The notes beneath the pieces were generated by a model. The model made no database searches. It was not told where the DNA came from and saw only the letters and a program-made list of their open reading frames with translations. The position numbers and the translations under genes are program-made. Shown here piece by piece: positions 1-54,310 of a DNA stretch of 64,000 bases (its first letter is position 1; each line of letters starts with the position of its first letter). This DNA is from Acanthochromis polyacanthus (lineage: Eukaryota; Chordata; Actinopteri; Pomacentridae): assembly GCF_021347895.1 (NCBI RefSeq), contig NC_067132.1, forward strand, positions 27,125,757-27,189,756, given 5' to 3'.

Positions 1-92
1 TTGCACATACGTTTGAACGAGCTTCACTGTGTTGGATTTGCATTCATTCATCCTTACTGTTGTTTTGCCATGTTTTTTTTTGTTTCTTTCAG

Positions 93-44126
<44,034 letters not shown>

Positions 44127-44928
44127 GTGAGTGCCGCACAAACCCCTACCCATCCACACACTTTAAGCCTTTCACACGCTTCGCCTTAGTGTTGAATATT
44201 AGCTTACAGTATGCAAGATGGCTGGCAGAGAGCCGTGGCCTGACCATCCGGTTGGCTGCGACATACAGGACATTAGGCCGTTTGAAGTGTTCGCCCAGAG
44301 CTCGGGCAGGACGCCGAGCCAGAGATGGAGAACCAATAAAACGAGGAGGAAGCCGAGCATCCTCAGCCGTGGCGATTGTCCTGAAAGTTTGTGTCGAGAG
44401 TGAAGTTTGTTTTTTTGTTTTTTTCTGTTGTGTTTTTAAGAGCGAGGCTTTGCACTTCTGATCCACTCTCTTCAGATTTGAAGGAGTGTGATGGTGATGT
44501 GTCCCTCGATGCGCTGCTTCACTTCTGGGCTGTTTTTCATCTCGTCATTGTCTTTTCATCAACCACCACTTAAGGAGAATAGATAGTTTGTGGTGTTGGT
44601 TTTTTTTCCTCTTTTAGGCGTTTTTAACATCTCATTCGCTGCCAAGTAAAAACACAATTATGGAGCTCTCACATTCACTAGCAGCTCCCATCATCTCCCC
44701 TCTGTGCTCTTTGTTATGCATATGTATGTGGATGCATAATACCCTGCATTGCATCGAGTGCATGAAGAGTTCGGGGGAGGGATTTTTGGACCAGGTTCTT
44801 TTGCGTTAGGACATTTTTGGACTTTTTTTAACCAGATAAATAACCTAAATGATAAACAAACACTCAGAATTCAAACGTGTCGGTTCACTCAAAGTTTAAT
44901 CCCAAACATTTTGTGGTTGTTTTTGACT

Positions 44929-45110
44929 TCTCATGCATTTTCACTCACTGTTGGCTCATTTTCACTACAATTCTAAGTCCTGCACCTCTATGGAAACAAC
45001 ACAATCGTTGCTAAAAGGAGAGAGAACTCAAAAATGTTTAAGTGTATTACGACAAACTTATAATGTAAATTATATAAAAAGAAGAGCAAACATTGAATTT
45101 CTTTGATTAC
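44929..45110. repeat. Short dispersed intronic repeat, intron 9 copy
   Basis: It includes 'cactcactgttggctcattt', 'tcactacaattctaagtcct', 'gcacctctatggaaacaaca' and 'attacgacaaacttataatg'. It matches the copies at 3392, 19118, 50160 and 54150 in order. Confidence 0.65.
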
Positions 45111-45486
45111 TTATTCAACAAAAAGCTGGAAGCAACTTGTACACTGAAAGAAAAGTGACTTTACGTACTTGATATTTCACTACTTGTGTTTTGAAGTTTC
45201 TTCTATACTATTTGCTCTGTTTACACACTGCCTGCAGTTCAACCGAGTTCAACAAAAAAGCTCCACACTGCAGTGCTTCACTTCTTCTTCAGTCTGAGTA
45301 TTTTTTAAAGAAAACAAGGTTTAAATTCTCTGATTCCATCCTTTTAAATTTGAATAATTTCTCATTTCTTTCCTCCCCTATGACGATAAACTTTGTTTTG
45401 ATAGTGAGAGTTTGTTTTATGACACTTGTCCAAAATGTTTTCTCCCGACTTGATCCTTTCAGCTACTCTCAGATGTATGTCGCTTT

Positions 45487-46056
45487 TAGGGCTGGCCCGA
45501 ATAGTGGTTTCTGGCCTCCGAATATTCGGGCCCTATTAAAGACGAATATCCGAATATTTGTTCAGCCCCGAAAACGTCTGACGGGGGTGGGGTGGGGGGG
45601 GCGACGCGGTGCGGCGGCGGCTTGTGACACAGACGGCCAGAATATTCGGATCCTTTTTCATTTTTTGAAAGTTCTGGCCAACATTTCCTGATGACAGATT
45701 GAACCCAGTGTAAACCGACCTTCGTTGCCTTCGTTTTGTCTTCAGCAGAGGTCTTCGGCATCTTGTCTTGTGTTTATGCAATGAAGTGAAGCGCGACGTC
45801 AGAGTCGGCAGCAACCCGGCCATTCGGTTGGTGTTTACAAACACGAATGGAGGAGCCGAAATGAGCCGAAGAACACGGCGGGATGAGCCGAAAGGGACCG
45901 AAGGCGCAGGGAAGAGACGAGCTCCGAATATTTTCGTCTGGGGGGGAGGAGGGAGTGATCACATAGACATGTGTTTATATATAATATTCGGATACCAAAT
46001 TAATATCCGGATAGTGCCGTAGCGAACGAATATCCGGATATTCGGGTACAGCCCTA
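45487..46056. mobile_element. Non-autonomous hAT-type element, 570 bp, perfect 8-bp target duplication
   Basis: The ends are TAGGGCTGGCCCGAAT and, read inward from the right, TAGGGCTGTACCCGAAT. Direct repeats gtcgcttt at 45479-45486 and 46057-46064 flank it exactly. The interior has more 'cgaatattcgg'/'gaatatccgga' motifs near both ends, plus a GC-rich centre with a G tract (45588-45602). Joining the flanks restores 'gtcgctttggataaaagc', part of a common fish repeat, so it inserted into an older repeat. An 85-codon frame (45768-46022) has no clear domain. No transposase is encoded. Confidence 0.9.
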
Positions 46057-46270
46057 GTCGCTTTGGATAAAAGCTAAAACAAACTATAGAATTGTAAATT
46101 GTAAACTGAACATCTTTGGGTTTCTGGACAAAGTATAAAATTTGAGGACGTCATTTTGGAATTTTTTCCTTCAACCTTGACCAGATCGTGTTTTTTAAAA
46201 ATTCATTGATAAGATCTCATTCACTTCCAAGTAAGTATAGAACTGCAGGACTCATATCTACAAGCAGCTT

Positions 46271-46500
46271 CCATCATCTCCCTTTTTGTGTGTTTTTATA
46301 CACATGTATGTGATGCATAATATCCTGTGTTAAGAGTTTAGTGGAGAGATTTTTGGACCAGATTCACTTGCTATGATGAAAATAATCATGGTTTAAGCTG
46401 CAACTAATCTGGCTAGTTGTCTAGTGTTAAAGTAGTCGCCTACTGTTTTGATTGATTCCAGTTTCTCTAAAACTAAATTTGAATTTTGGACAAAATACAA
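46271..46500 (+). repeat. Intronic repeat block, copy in intron 9 (partner at 43277-43504)
   Basis: Same order of landmarks as the intron 8 copy: 'catcatctccctttttgtgt', 'gcataatatcctgtgttaag', 'gattcacttgctatgatgaa', 'gttaaagtagtcgcctactg' and 'aaatttgaattttggacaaa'. It lies in direct orientation, about 3.0 kb downstream of its partner, so exon 9 sits between the two. Confidence 0.85.
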
Positions 46501-48870
46501 GATTTGAAGACATCATATTGGTCTTTTTAAAGACTGATTGATAGTTTTTCATCATTTTATGACAGTTCCTCAGTTAATCAAGAAGATAATTAATGTGTTG
46601 GTTTTGAACCGTTAAACTAATTTTGATAACAGATTATCAGTCTGCTTTAAGAAAAATAAGTCTTAAATTCTCTGGTTGTGGCCTCTTAAAATTGAATATT
46701 TTCTTGTGTCTTTCTTCCTCTGTAAAGTGAATATCCTTCCGTTTTGGACAAAATGCGAGATTTGAAAACATTATATTGGGCTTTTGAAAGACTGACAGAC
46801 AGTTTTAACCATTTTATACATCAGGAAACCCCTTTGTTAATTGAGAAACCGATTAAAGCAGCAACTAATCAGTTAGCTGTCCACCATTAAAGTGGACTAT
46901 TAAAGAAAAGAAGCCTGAATTCTGTGATGATTCGGTGAATATTTTCTGCTTTCTTTTCTTCTCTATAAGAGTAAATTTATCATCGTTTGGTTACTGGATA
47001 AAACATGACATTTGAGGACGTCATATTGGGCTTTTTTCCATCAACCTTGACTAGATAATGTTTTTTTATTATTATTAATTTATAACCTCTCGTTCGCTGC
47101 CAAGTGAAAATACAATTACAGGACTCTCACATCCACACGCAGCTTCCATCATCTCCCTTTTTGCTCCTTTTTATGCATATGTATATGGATGCATAATGTG
47201 GAGGGGATTTTGGACCGTGTTCACTCGCATTAATCACATGTAAAATTCGTTCTGTACTCGCCTAATTAGCTGGAGGTGAGCACAAATGGCTTCGCTGGAT
47301 CGGGCCTGTACAACTAGCGGATGGGCATCGAGGTCGAACTTTGATTTCATTTGGCTTCTAAATGAGGCCTCCAGCCACTTGTGATTGATAATGTTTGCAC
47401 GGCCAGGCTTTAGCTTTTTATGAAGCATTAGTGTTGGGGTGTTATTATTTAAAGCCTCCCTCCTTATCAGAGGGCGTAGTTCAGCGCTCACACTCTCTCT
47501 CCGGTGTCTTCCTCCCTGCCTTCCTTCCTCCCGTTTCCTCTCCCCAGTGTACACCTCTGTCACCGTGATTGATAGATGCTCATTGCTAGTAAATGAACAT
47601 TTCCCCCCTCATAAATTGCTGTTTCATGTGACTAGATTAGCAATGCCTTTTAAAAGGTCAGTTAATTTAAAAATCGTCTCGTCGAGTCCTCCTTCCTTTG
47701 CTGCAGAATGCCTGCAGTTCCGCGGCGGCTTTGTTTGACTTTGCATTGTCACTTAATTTTAAAACCACCACTTTGTGAGTCACCTGTTGGCTCCACGTAC
47801 TCTTTACTTCCACCCAAAGTGAGTTTTCCTCATTCACAGCAGAACACAAACACAGCTAGAGCTGCAGATAATCAGCATTGATAATCAGTCTTATGATGGA
47901 TTCCAGCTTGTTAAATCTGAATAGTTGTGAGGGTTTTTTTTCCTGTAGACCATCAGTTTAAAAATTCTGAACTATTAAACTGATCACTACCCATTTTGCA
48001 GACTAAATAATCAGTATTTTTTATTAGAAAAAAGTCAAAATTTTCTGATTCCAGCCTCTTAAAACTAGTTATTTTCTGCTTTCATTCCTCCTCTGAGAGT
48101 AAGCTGAATGTCTTTGGTTTTTGGACAAAATAGGAGATTTGAAGACATTATATTAGGCTTTTGAGAGTTAATGCAGCAACTAATCGATTAGTTGTCCACT
48201 GTTCATGTGGACTATTAACAAATTCCAGTGGATATTTTCTGCTTTCTTTCCTCCTTTATGACAGTAAACTCAGCATTTTTGGGTTGTGGACAAAACAAGA
48301 CATTTCGGGACATCAAGTTGAATTTAGTTAGTTCTCAACTATGAAGCTCATTTTAATAATGGATTTTGACTTAAAATTGAATATTTTCTGGTTTCTTTCT
48401 TCCTTTATGATGGTAAACTGAATATTTTTGAGTTTTTGACCATTTGAGGATGCCACATTGAGGTTTGAAACAGTTTCTAACCATCTTTTTGGCATTTTGT
48501 ACACCAAACTCATCAATTAATGAACAAAATAATCAACAATGAAAGAAATAACTCTTCAGCCTTTGTTATAAGACAGATTAAAAGTCTAAATTCTCAGTTT
48601 CCAGCATCTCAGAACTTGATAATTTCTGCATATTCTTCTGTGTATTCTTAATATTTTCTTTACCTCTATAACAGTAAACTGTATATTTTTGAGTTATGGA
48701 CAAAATACAACATTTGAAGACATCATATTGAGTTTTTGAAACACTGGTTGACAATTTCTAACCATTTTTGGACATTTAATACACCAGGTTCATCAACTAA
48801 TGGAGAAAATGAGCAACAATGCAAAACGAAAAAAGTCTTTAGCTTTGGTTATGAGCTGTAACTTAGATTA
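46460..48870 (+). repeat. Several diverged copies of a common teleost repeat (sense)
   Basis: At least five copies share 'ttctctgattccagcctctt', 'ttttctgctttctttcctcc', 'gtaaactgaatatctttgg', 'ggacaaaata', 'gacatcatattgggcttt' and 'aatcgattagttgtccac'. The same family lies antisense in intron 3 (24840-26130). Separated stretches (47080-47870) hold the short related block and ordinary sequence. Confidence 0.7.
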
Positions 48871-49870
48871 AACCGTTAATAATATTAAATAAATGAAAAA
48901 AAAGAATAATTCATTTGCACCTGTTTGAAAAGTTCAAACCGGTGAATTGTTGTTGATCTGATCTGTTCCATGTTTTACGAAGTGGGGCCTCATTATTTAG
49001 AGGTCATATTTTTTTAATGAAACACGTTCTACCCGATGTTTTTTTTATTATTATTCGTTTGCCGTTGAAGCCTAAATTAATCACTTTTGGTTTCGCTGGA
49101 AAAAAAGCAGTTGTTATTCCGTTGTTGAGATAAAAATGCGAGGTCAGTCGATGGGGTTCAAACGCGCCTCTGAAGGATCCTTGTGTCTATAGCTTATATA
49201 ATGAAACTCGAGCTGCACAAACCGCCTGACGCATCGAAACTCCTGCGTTGTCTCTCATGTTATTGTCGAGGGCCTCGCTTCATTTGCTCGCATAGCAAGA
49301 CTAATCAAGGACATTAGCCCCGGTGTCATGTAATTCGTCATTGATTGTCTTATTGGGCCTCGCTGCAGCGCCGTCTACACCATTACCTCCTCTCTTGTAC
49401 GACAGTTTCTACCTTGTGTTTGATCGAAAGCGCCGCCGCCCCGCAACGTGTCAGGATTCATTTCCATGTTTTATTTAAAGCCTCCTCGAGTATCAGCGAG
49501 CACTTTGAGCAGGATTGAACTTTTTATTTATTTATTTTTTTTGTTTCAGCCGGCACAGCCTTTTCCTGGCTGACAGAATCCGGCGGTGTCGGAGAGGTGA
49601 GAGACACGGCGGTGTTCAGTCAGACAGCTCAGAGCTCATTAAAGAGACGGGGCCCAGTATTTGGTGTGTGTGCTTGTCTGTAGCCGATCCGCTGGTGGCT
49701 CGGCCGATTCACATTTCATTATTTGATGGCCCCCACGTTTTGACAGTCTCCTGCCTGTATCCGTCAAGGCAGAATTAAATGTTAACCAAGGCCCGGTCCG
49801 GGGGAGAAACATGAGTGCAAACAAATCGAGCCGAGAGCAGCCAGGTAGCGGAGTCGACGTGAGAAGGGAA

Positions 49871-50131
49871 GGAAAGGAAGGAGTCGGCGGTGCAGGAGTT
49901 TAAGGCCCTGAGGCTCCGTGCACCGCGAGGTCTAAGGCGACATCAAATATACATGGAAACGGCTTAACCATTTATCATTCATCCTTACAGATAGCACTGT
50001 GCCTGTTTAAAGTCTCTCTCCAAGATTCAGCCCCCTCCTGTTGCCTCTTTTTTCCAGCTTCCTTGCAGCTGCAAACAATGCAATATCTGTTGAATAAGCG
50101 AAGGAACCTCGATCTTGCGAGTAGCTCGAAG
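49871..50131. repeat. Duplicated block, copy 1 of 2
   Basis: It runs from 'ggaaaggaaggagtcggcgg' to 'cgagtagctcgaag'. It shares with copy 2 'ggcgacatcaaatatacatg', 'gaaacggcttaacc', 'aaagtctctctccaagattc', 'agccccctcctgttgcc' and 'acaatgcaatatctgttgaa'. Differences are few. Confidence 0.9.
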
Positions 50132-50159
50132 CTGTTTCTGGGCGTTTTCTGTTTCCTGT

Positions 50160-51090
50160 CATGTTTTAACTCACGGCTATACTGCAGCATAAAGTCCTGC
50201 ACATCTATTGAAACGGCACAACCGTGGCTATAAGGTAGAGAGAACACAGAAATGTCTTTAGAGCAGCTGACAAGTTTATTTTTCTCTACAGAGCATGCAG
50301 TTCAGCTAAAAAAAAAAGTCATTGAATTTTTGTCGTGAGTGTTGGTCACAGCCCAGTCACTACTAGCTTCACAGTTAAACCAAAAAGCACAGGATTTTTT
50401 TATTTTTTGCAGAATCACAGAAGAGCAAAAAGTCAATTTTCGGTAAATTTGTATAGAAAATGTGTAGAATAAAGTTAATCAAATGTAAAATTTGTTCTTT
50501 GGTCACCCAATTAGCTGAAGGTGAGCACAAATACTCTGTTTAGACACAGCCTGCAGTTCAACCCAGAAAAAACATGGATTACATATTTAACAAAGTTAAA
50601 AGAATGAAAAGGGATTGACATGTACAACTAAAGAAAATGTGACTCTGTGTACGCAATTCTATACACAGTTCAACCCAGTCCAGCTGAAAAGTCCACGAAT
50701 TTTTGTTGTGTAATGTTGGATGCAGCTGAGTCACAAATAGCTCCACTGTTGCATAGAAAGCATAGAATTTTTATCTTTTCGCAGAATCTGGAGAGAGCTA
50801 ACAGCCTATTGTGGGTGAATTTTTATGTGAAACATGCAGAATAAAGTGACTGTTTCAGATTTGTTGAAGTTTCACGACCAAACAGCTCATCACAAATGAG
50901 TAATTCAAGATTCAAAAGTAGTTTCTTGACAATTAAATGATAAATTTGTTGTTTGCTCATCAAATTAGCTAAACATGAGCACAAATACGCAATTCAACCC
51001 AGAAATTTCTTTGGTTACTTATATAACAAAATTGAAAAAATAGAAACTGACATGTTCCATAAAAAGAAATGTTGACCTTGCATACTCTAT
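50160..51090. repeat. Local tandem repeats with the short dispersed repeat and 'ttagctgaaggtgagcac' units
   Basis: The short dispersed repeat is at 50160-50320. Then two diverged units of roughly 400 bp follow with 'gtcattgaatttttgtcgtg' / 'gtccacgaatttttgttgtg', 'gcatagaatttttat', 'tgtagaataaagt' and 'caattagctgaaggtgagca' / 'caaattagctaaacatgagc'. The last motif also occurs at 47259-47285 ('taattagctggaggtgagca'). Confidence 0.6.
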
Positions 51091-51103
51091 ATTTACCTAC
51101 TTG

Positions 51104-51680
51104 TGTAGCCTAGCCGCGCTCGACCCATGTTCTGAAGGCACAAGGGTCTAGGGCCGCTTGACAGGGAGGGAGGCGGGCTAAAAGGTTGTCTTTCAAATCA
51201 CTCTGCAGCAATTGGGTAGGTATACAACCAATCAGCGCAACGAATAGGCTGACGTAGTTCCTAGAGCGCCGGCGGATTGTGGCTAAGTCCCATTAGCTTC
51301 CCAACCAGCGGAGCCAACTGGTATATTAAGGATTTGCCATATCCCGTCGGCATAAGTCCAAATACGTCTTTCTTCTCAATGAAACACTTCAGTGCCGTCC
51401 TTTGTTTATCTTTCAAGTTGAATTTTAGCTTCAAATCTTTAAGGGCTGTGGCCAAAGCCGAGTCGAAAGATAACTGTTTGTTGTGCGCCGGTTGTTTCTG
51501 TCAGAATCGTCACGCCTCTGTCATCACTTAGTTACGCCCGCCTTCTGACTCTACACTTCATGGTGATTCGTCGGCCAGTTTTAGGAGAATCCAGCCTCAA
51601 GCCTTGTGGAGGGTAACTAGACCCACCCTGGCAGAGAGTTAAATTCGTTGCCGTGGGTTGTCTAGCGCGGCTAGGCTACA
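51104..51680 (-). mobile_element. Terminal-inverted-repeat element carrying a helicase fragment
   Basis: The ends are TGTAGCCTAGCCGCGCT and its exact reverse complement AGCGCGGCTAGGCTACA. A candidate 5-bp target duplication 'acttg' lies at 51099-51103 and 51681-51685. Inside, 'gggtctag' recurs near both ends. The element is 577 bp and carries a - strand frame encoding a RecQ-like helicase piece. The superfamily is not clear: 5 bp does not fit hAT (8) or PIF (3). It probably derives from a larger fish element that carries the helicase. Confidence 0.75.
51261..51455 (-). pseudogene. RecQ-like superfamily 2 helicase fragment (motif I region)
   Basis: This 64-codon frame starts MATALKDLKLKFNLKDKQ. 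It has the N-terminal Q-type motif of RecQ helicases (FNLKDKQRTALKCF) followed by the Walker A/motif I LMPTGYGKSLIYQL, with the nucleotide-binding Lys-Ser intact. It ends ...GLSHNPPAL, before motif Ia and the DExH box, so it has no helicase activity. RecQ-like genes are carried by some fish DNA transposons; this piece sits inside such terminal repeats, which suggests an internally deleted element rather than a host-gene relic. Confidence 0.7.
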
Positions 51681-51768
51681 ACTTGTGTGGTTTTTTTGGC
51701 AAATTTTAATATGAGAATAAAGTGACTGTTTTTTATTTATTGCAGTTTCCTGGCCACAAATGAGCAAT

Positions 51769-51850
51769 TCAAGATTCAACATTGTCATTTCTTGTGTATT
51801 TTCAAGCATCAAAACGAAAAGCTTTTCCTCGAGCCCCAGAAATCACAACG
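51769..51850. repeat. Dispersed repeat end ('attcaagattcaa..ttgtcattt')
   Basis: 'caattcaagattcaacattg' and 'tcatttcttgtgtattttca' precede 'cgaaaagcttttcctcgagc'. This resembles the 3' end of common fish retroposons. Related sequence is at about 54335-54420. Confidence 0.5.
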
Positions 51851-51870
51851 ATAAATAACCAGGTAGGCAA

Positions 51871-52130
51871 GCAAAGGAAGGAGTTTGAGGCCATGAGGCT
51901 CCATGCACCGCTGGGTCTTAGGCGACATCAAATATACATGGAAACGGCTTAACCGTTTATCATTCATCCTTGGAGATAGCACTCTGTCTGTTTAAAGTCT
52001 CTCTCCAAGATTCAGCCCCCTCCTGTTGCCGATTCTCTTTTTATTTCCTTGCAGCTGCTTGTTTCTCAAACAATGCAATATCTGTTGAATAAGGGAAGGA
52101 AGGAGCCTCGATCTGGCGAGTAGCTCGAAG
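51871..52130. repeat. Duplicated block, copy 2 of 2
   Basis: Partner of 49871-50131, exactly 2.0 kb away in direct orientation. It differs by small indels, for example 'gattctctttttatttcctt' replacing 'tcttttttccagcttcctt', and by scattered substitutions. Confidence 0.9.
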
Positions 52131-53316
52131 GGGGAACTACATTCTTCCCTCAGCTTCCTCTAAACCCCCTTAATCTCTGGATAAAAAGCCCTGGATGGAT
52201 AGAGGCGAAGTAAACGTACAGTATGCAGGATCTCTATTCACTGGTCTTTTGTCTGCCCTTTGGCATGGCAGGGAAATCCCTTCATCAGCGCTGCCATACG
52301 GGCGAACTATTGGCTTGTTGACTGATGTGGCGAGCTCTGGATGATAGACTCAGCCGGCGGAGTCTATTGTGAAGTCGCCTCACAGCCCAAGCTCGGGCTG
52401 AATAGTGATCGTCCGAGTGAAAGGACACTGTATGTTCTCGAAGCCCTTTAAAAAGGGGGGAGCTGATCCCTCATCACAAGACTCCACATCCAGCTGCCGT
52501 GTGAGCGACAACAGGACGCATTGTCGCTGCTGCCACTGAGAAAAGGCCTCGACTGCAGCTACGAAACCGCGAAAACCTGCGTCCTCGATCGGAATTACTG
52601 CGTTGCTGATTAAAATGACACCAAACCAAACACCTTAAGCAGCCGAATCAGCATGCGAAGTGAAGCGTTTCTCACTGCATGCCTGAGAATTCGCAATATT
52701 CCTCCTCGACGCCCCGTGAAACAGCCTTGTGTATTCTTTAGCAAGCGCTATTCTTTGACGATTGCTCTTGTGCTGCATGCTAAACAATGTAAATGGCCGC
52801 AGCTTTTTTCTTTTTCTGTTTTTTTTCTCCCCCTTCCTCACTCTCCCCCTCTCTCCCTCTCTCTCTTTCTCGAGTGGGTTATTCTCAAGTCATCTCCCAG
52901 GGAAAAATGCTGGTGATTTCCATATTTTAACTGCAATATGTAGTTTTCTCTCCAAGGCCCACCAAGTGTTGCTTACTCACCGAAAGCATATTGAAATAGA
53001 CTGTGTGTGTTTCTGTGTGCGCCCCTCAGATTTCCCTATTTTTCTCAGTTTGTTCTTTCTCTAGGATTTTTTTTCTTTTTTTTCTCCCCATATTTGATCC
53101 TTCTCTTTTTAATAGGATATTGCCCTTATCGTGCACTTTTCCTCTCTGTTGCCATAATGACAAATTAGAGTGTTGCAAGAGGAAGAATACATTATCCCTT
53201 TCTATTCACCAGTCTGACACATATGATATGTAAATTGCAGTTTTTGGCAGTGTTTGATTTACCATAGGAGCTGCTTGAATTTTGATTGCGAGAGACGGCC
53301 ACAGAGCTACATGGCC

Positions 53317-53341
53317 TTTTTTTTTTTTTTTTTTTTTTTTT
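53317..53341. repeat. T25 homopolymer
   Basis: A long T run about 60 bases before the inverted-repeat element. It could be a retroposon tail read from the other strand, but no body was identified. Confidence 0.9.
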
Positions 53342-53399
53342 AGTTGCTCATGGCCAATTTCTTCTAACAATCAGCTGAAGATTGGAGTTTTTTTTCTTA

Positions 53400-53923
53400 G
53401 GCCCCGTCCACACGAAGATGAAACGCTGAACAGTTTCAAAAACGATCGCCGTAAAGACGAAGGCGTCTCAGAAATTGTGTGCGTCTACACGAATGCACTC
53501 GATACGCATGGAAACGCTGTAAAACACATGCCAGACCTCTAGGGGCGCTGTAACGATATGACGGAAATGCGCAAACAGAAGAATAAACAGTGAGCATGCG
53601 CACTTGCGGCAAAAGTTATAAACGGAGAGCTTCATCAGCACATCTGCTACACTGTACGCCGCCATTGTTGTTGTCGTGGCCGCGTGTGGCGCATGCGTGT
53701 CAATGAAGATACGAAGCTATGACGCAAGCGTTTCTGAAAAGCAGCGGATCGCCCGTACACACGGAGCTGCGTAAACGCCGTTTCAAAATCTTTCCACTCT
53801 GGAACCCGGTTTCAAAAATGATCGTTTACAGACCCCCAAAATGTCGTCTGCGTGTGGATGATACGCAGATTCGACAAGAAACTTATGCGTTTAGACCTCG
53901 TTTCGTCTTCGTGTGGACGGGGC
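53400..53923. mobile_element. Inverted-repeat DNA element (MITE-like), about 520 bp
   Basis: The left end is 'ggccccgtccacacgaag' and the right end 'cttcgtgtggacggggc', perfect inverted repeats over 16-17 bp. Weaker pairing extends inward ('atgaaacg' / 'cgtttcgt' and paired 'tttcaaaaacgatcg' / 'tttcaaaaatgatcg' type motifs). The interior is CpG-rich for this intron. No target duplication could be fixed confidently. The 86- and 87-codon frames inside have no recognised domain. Confidence 0.75.
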
Positions 53924-54149
53924 TTCAAAGCCCAGGCAGAGGCCAATTACGGTCAGCACAGTCACTCAATACACATTTCTAGAGCTCAAGGTGACATTTT
54001 TTAAATGTTTGAGATGTCTGACCAACTAAAACCTTGACTTTAGGAACCTGGAAACAGAGAATTTTGAGATTTTTAACCAGATCCACTCAACCACTCAGTG
54101 ATTAATCCTCTGAACCCCAAGTTGTGGTTGGGTGTTTTCTGTTTCTGAA

Positions 54150-54310
54150 ATGTTTTCACTCACTGTTGGCTCGTTTTTCACTGCAGTGTAAAGTCCTGCA
54201 CATCTGTGGAACAGAACAACCACTGCTAGAAGTTGAAATAACTCAATAAGGCCTTTAGTGCAGCATGGCAAAGTTAGAATACCATAAAGTAAATACAAGT
54301 AAGAAAACTA
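54150..54310. repeat. Short dispersed intronic repeat, second intron 9 copy
   Basis: It contains 'cactcactgttggctcgttt', 'ttcactgcagtgtaaagtcc', 'tgcacatctgtggaaca' and 'agtgcagcatggcaaagtta'. It matches the other copies of the family in order. Confidence 0.65.

Noticed and set aside
45191..45691. 166-codon frame on the plus strand
   Set aside because: It starts in ordinary intron and runs into the hAT-type element; no domain and no conserved start.
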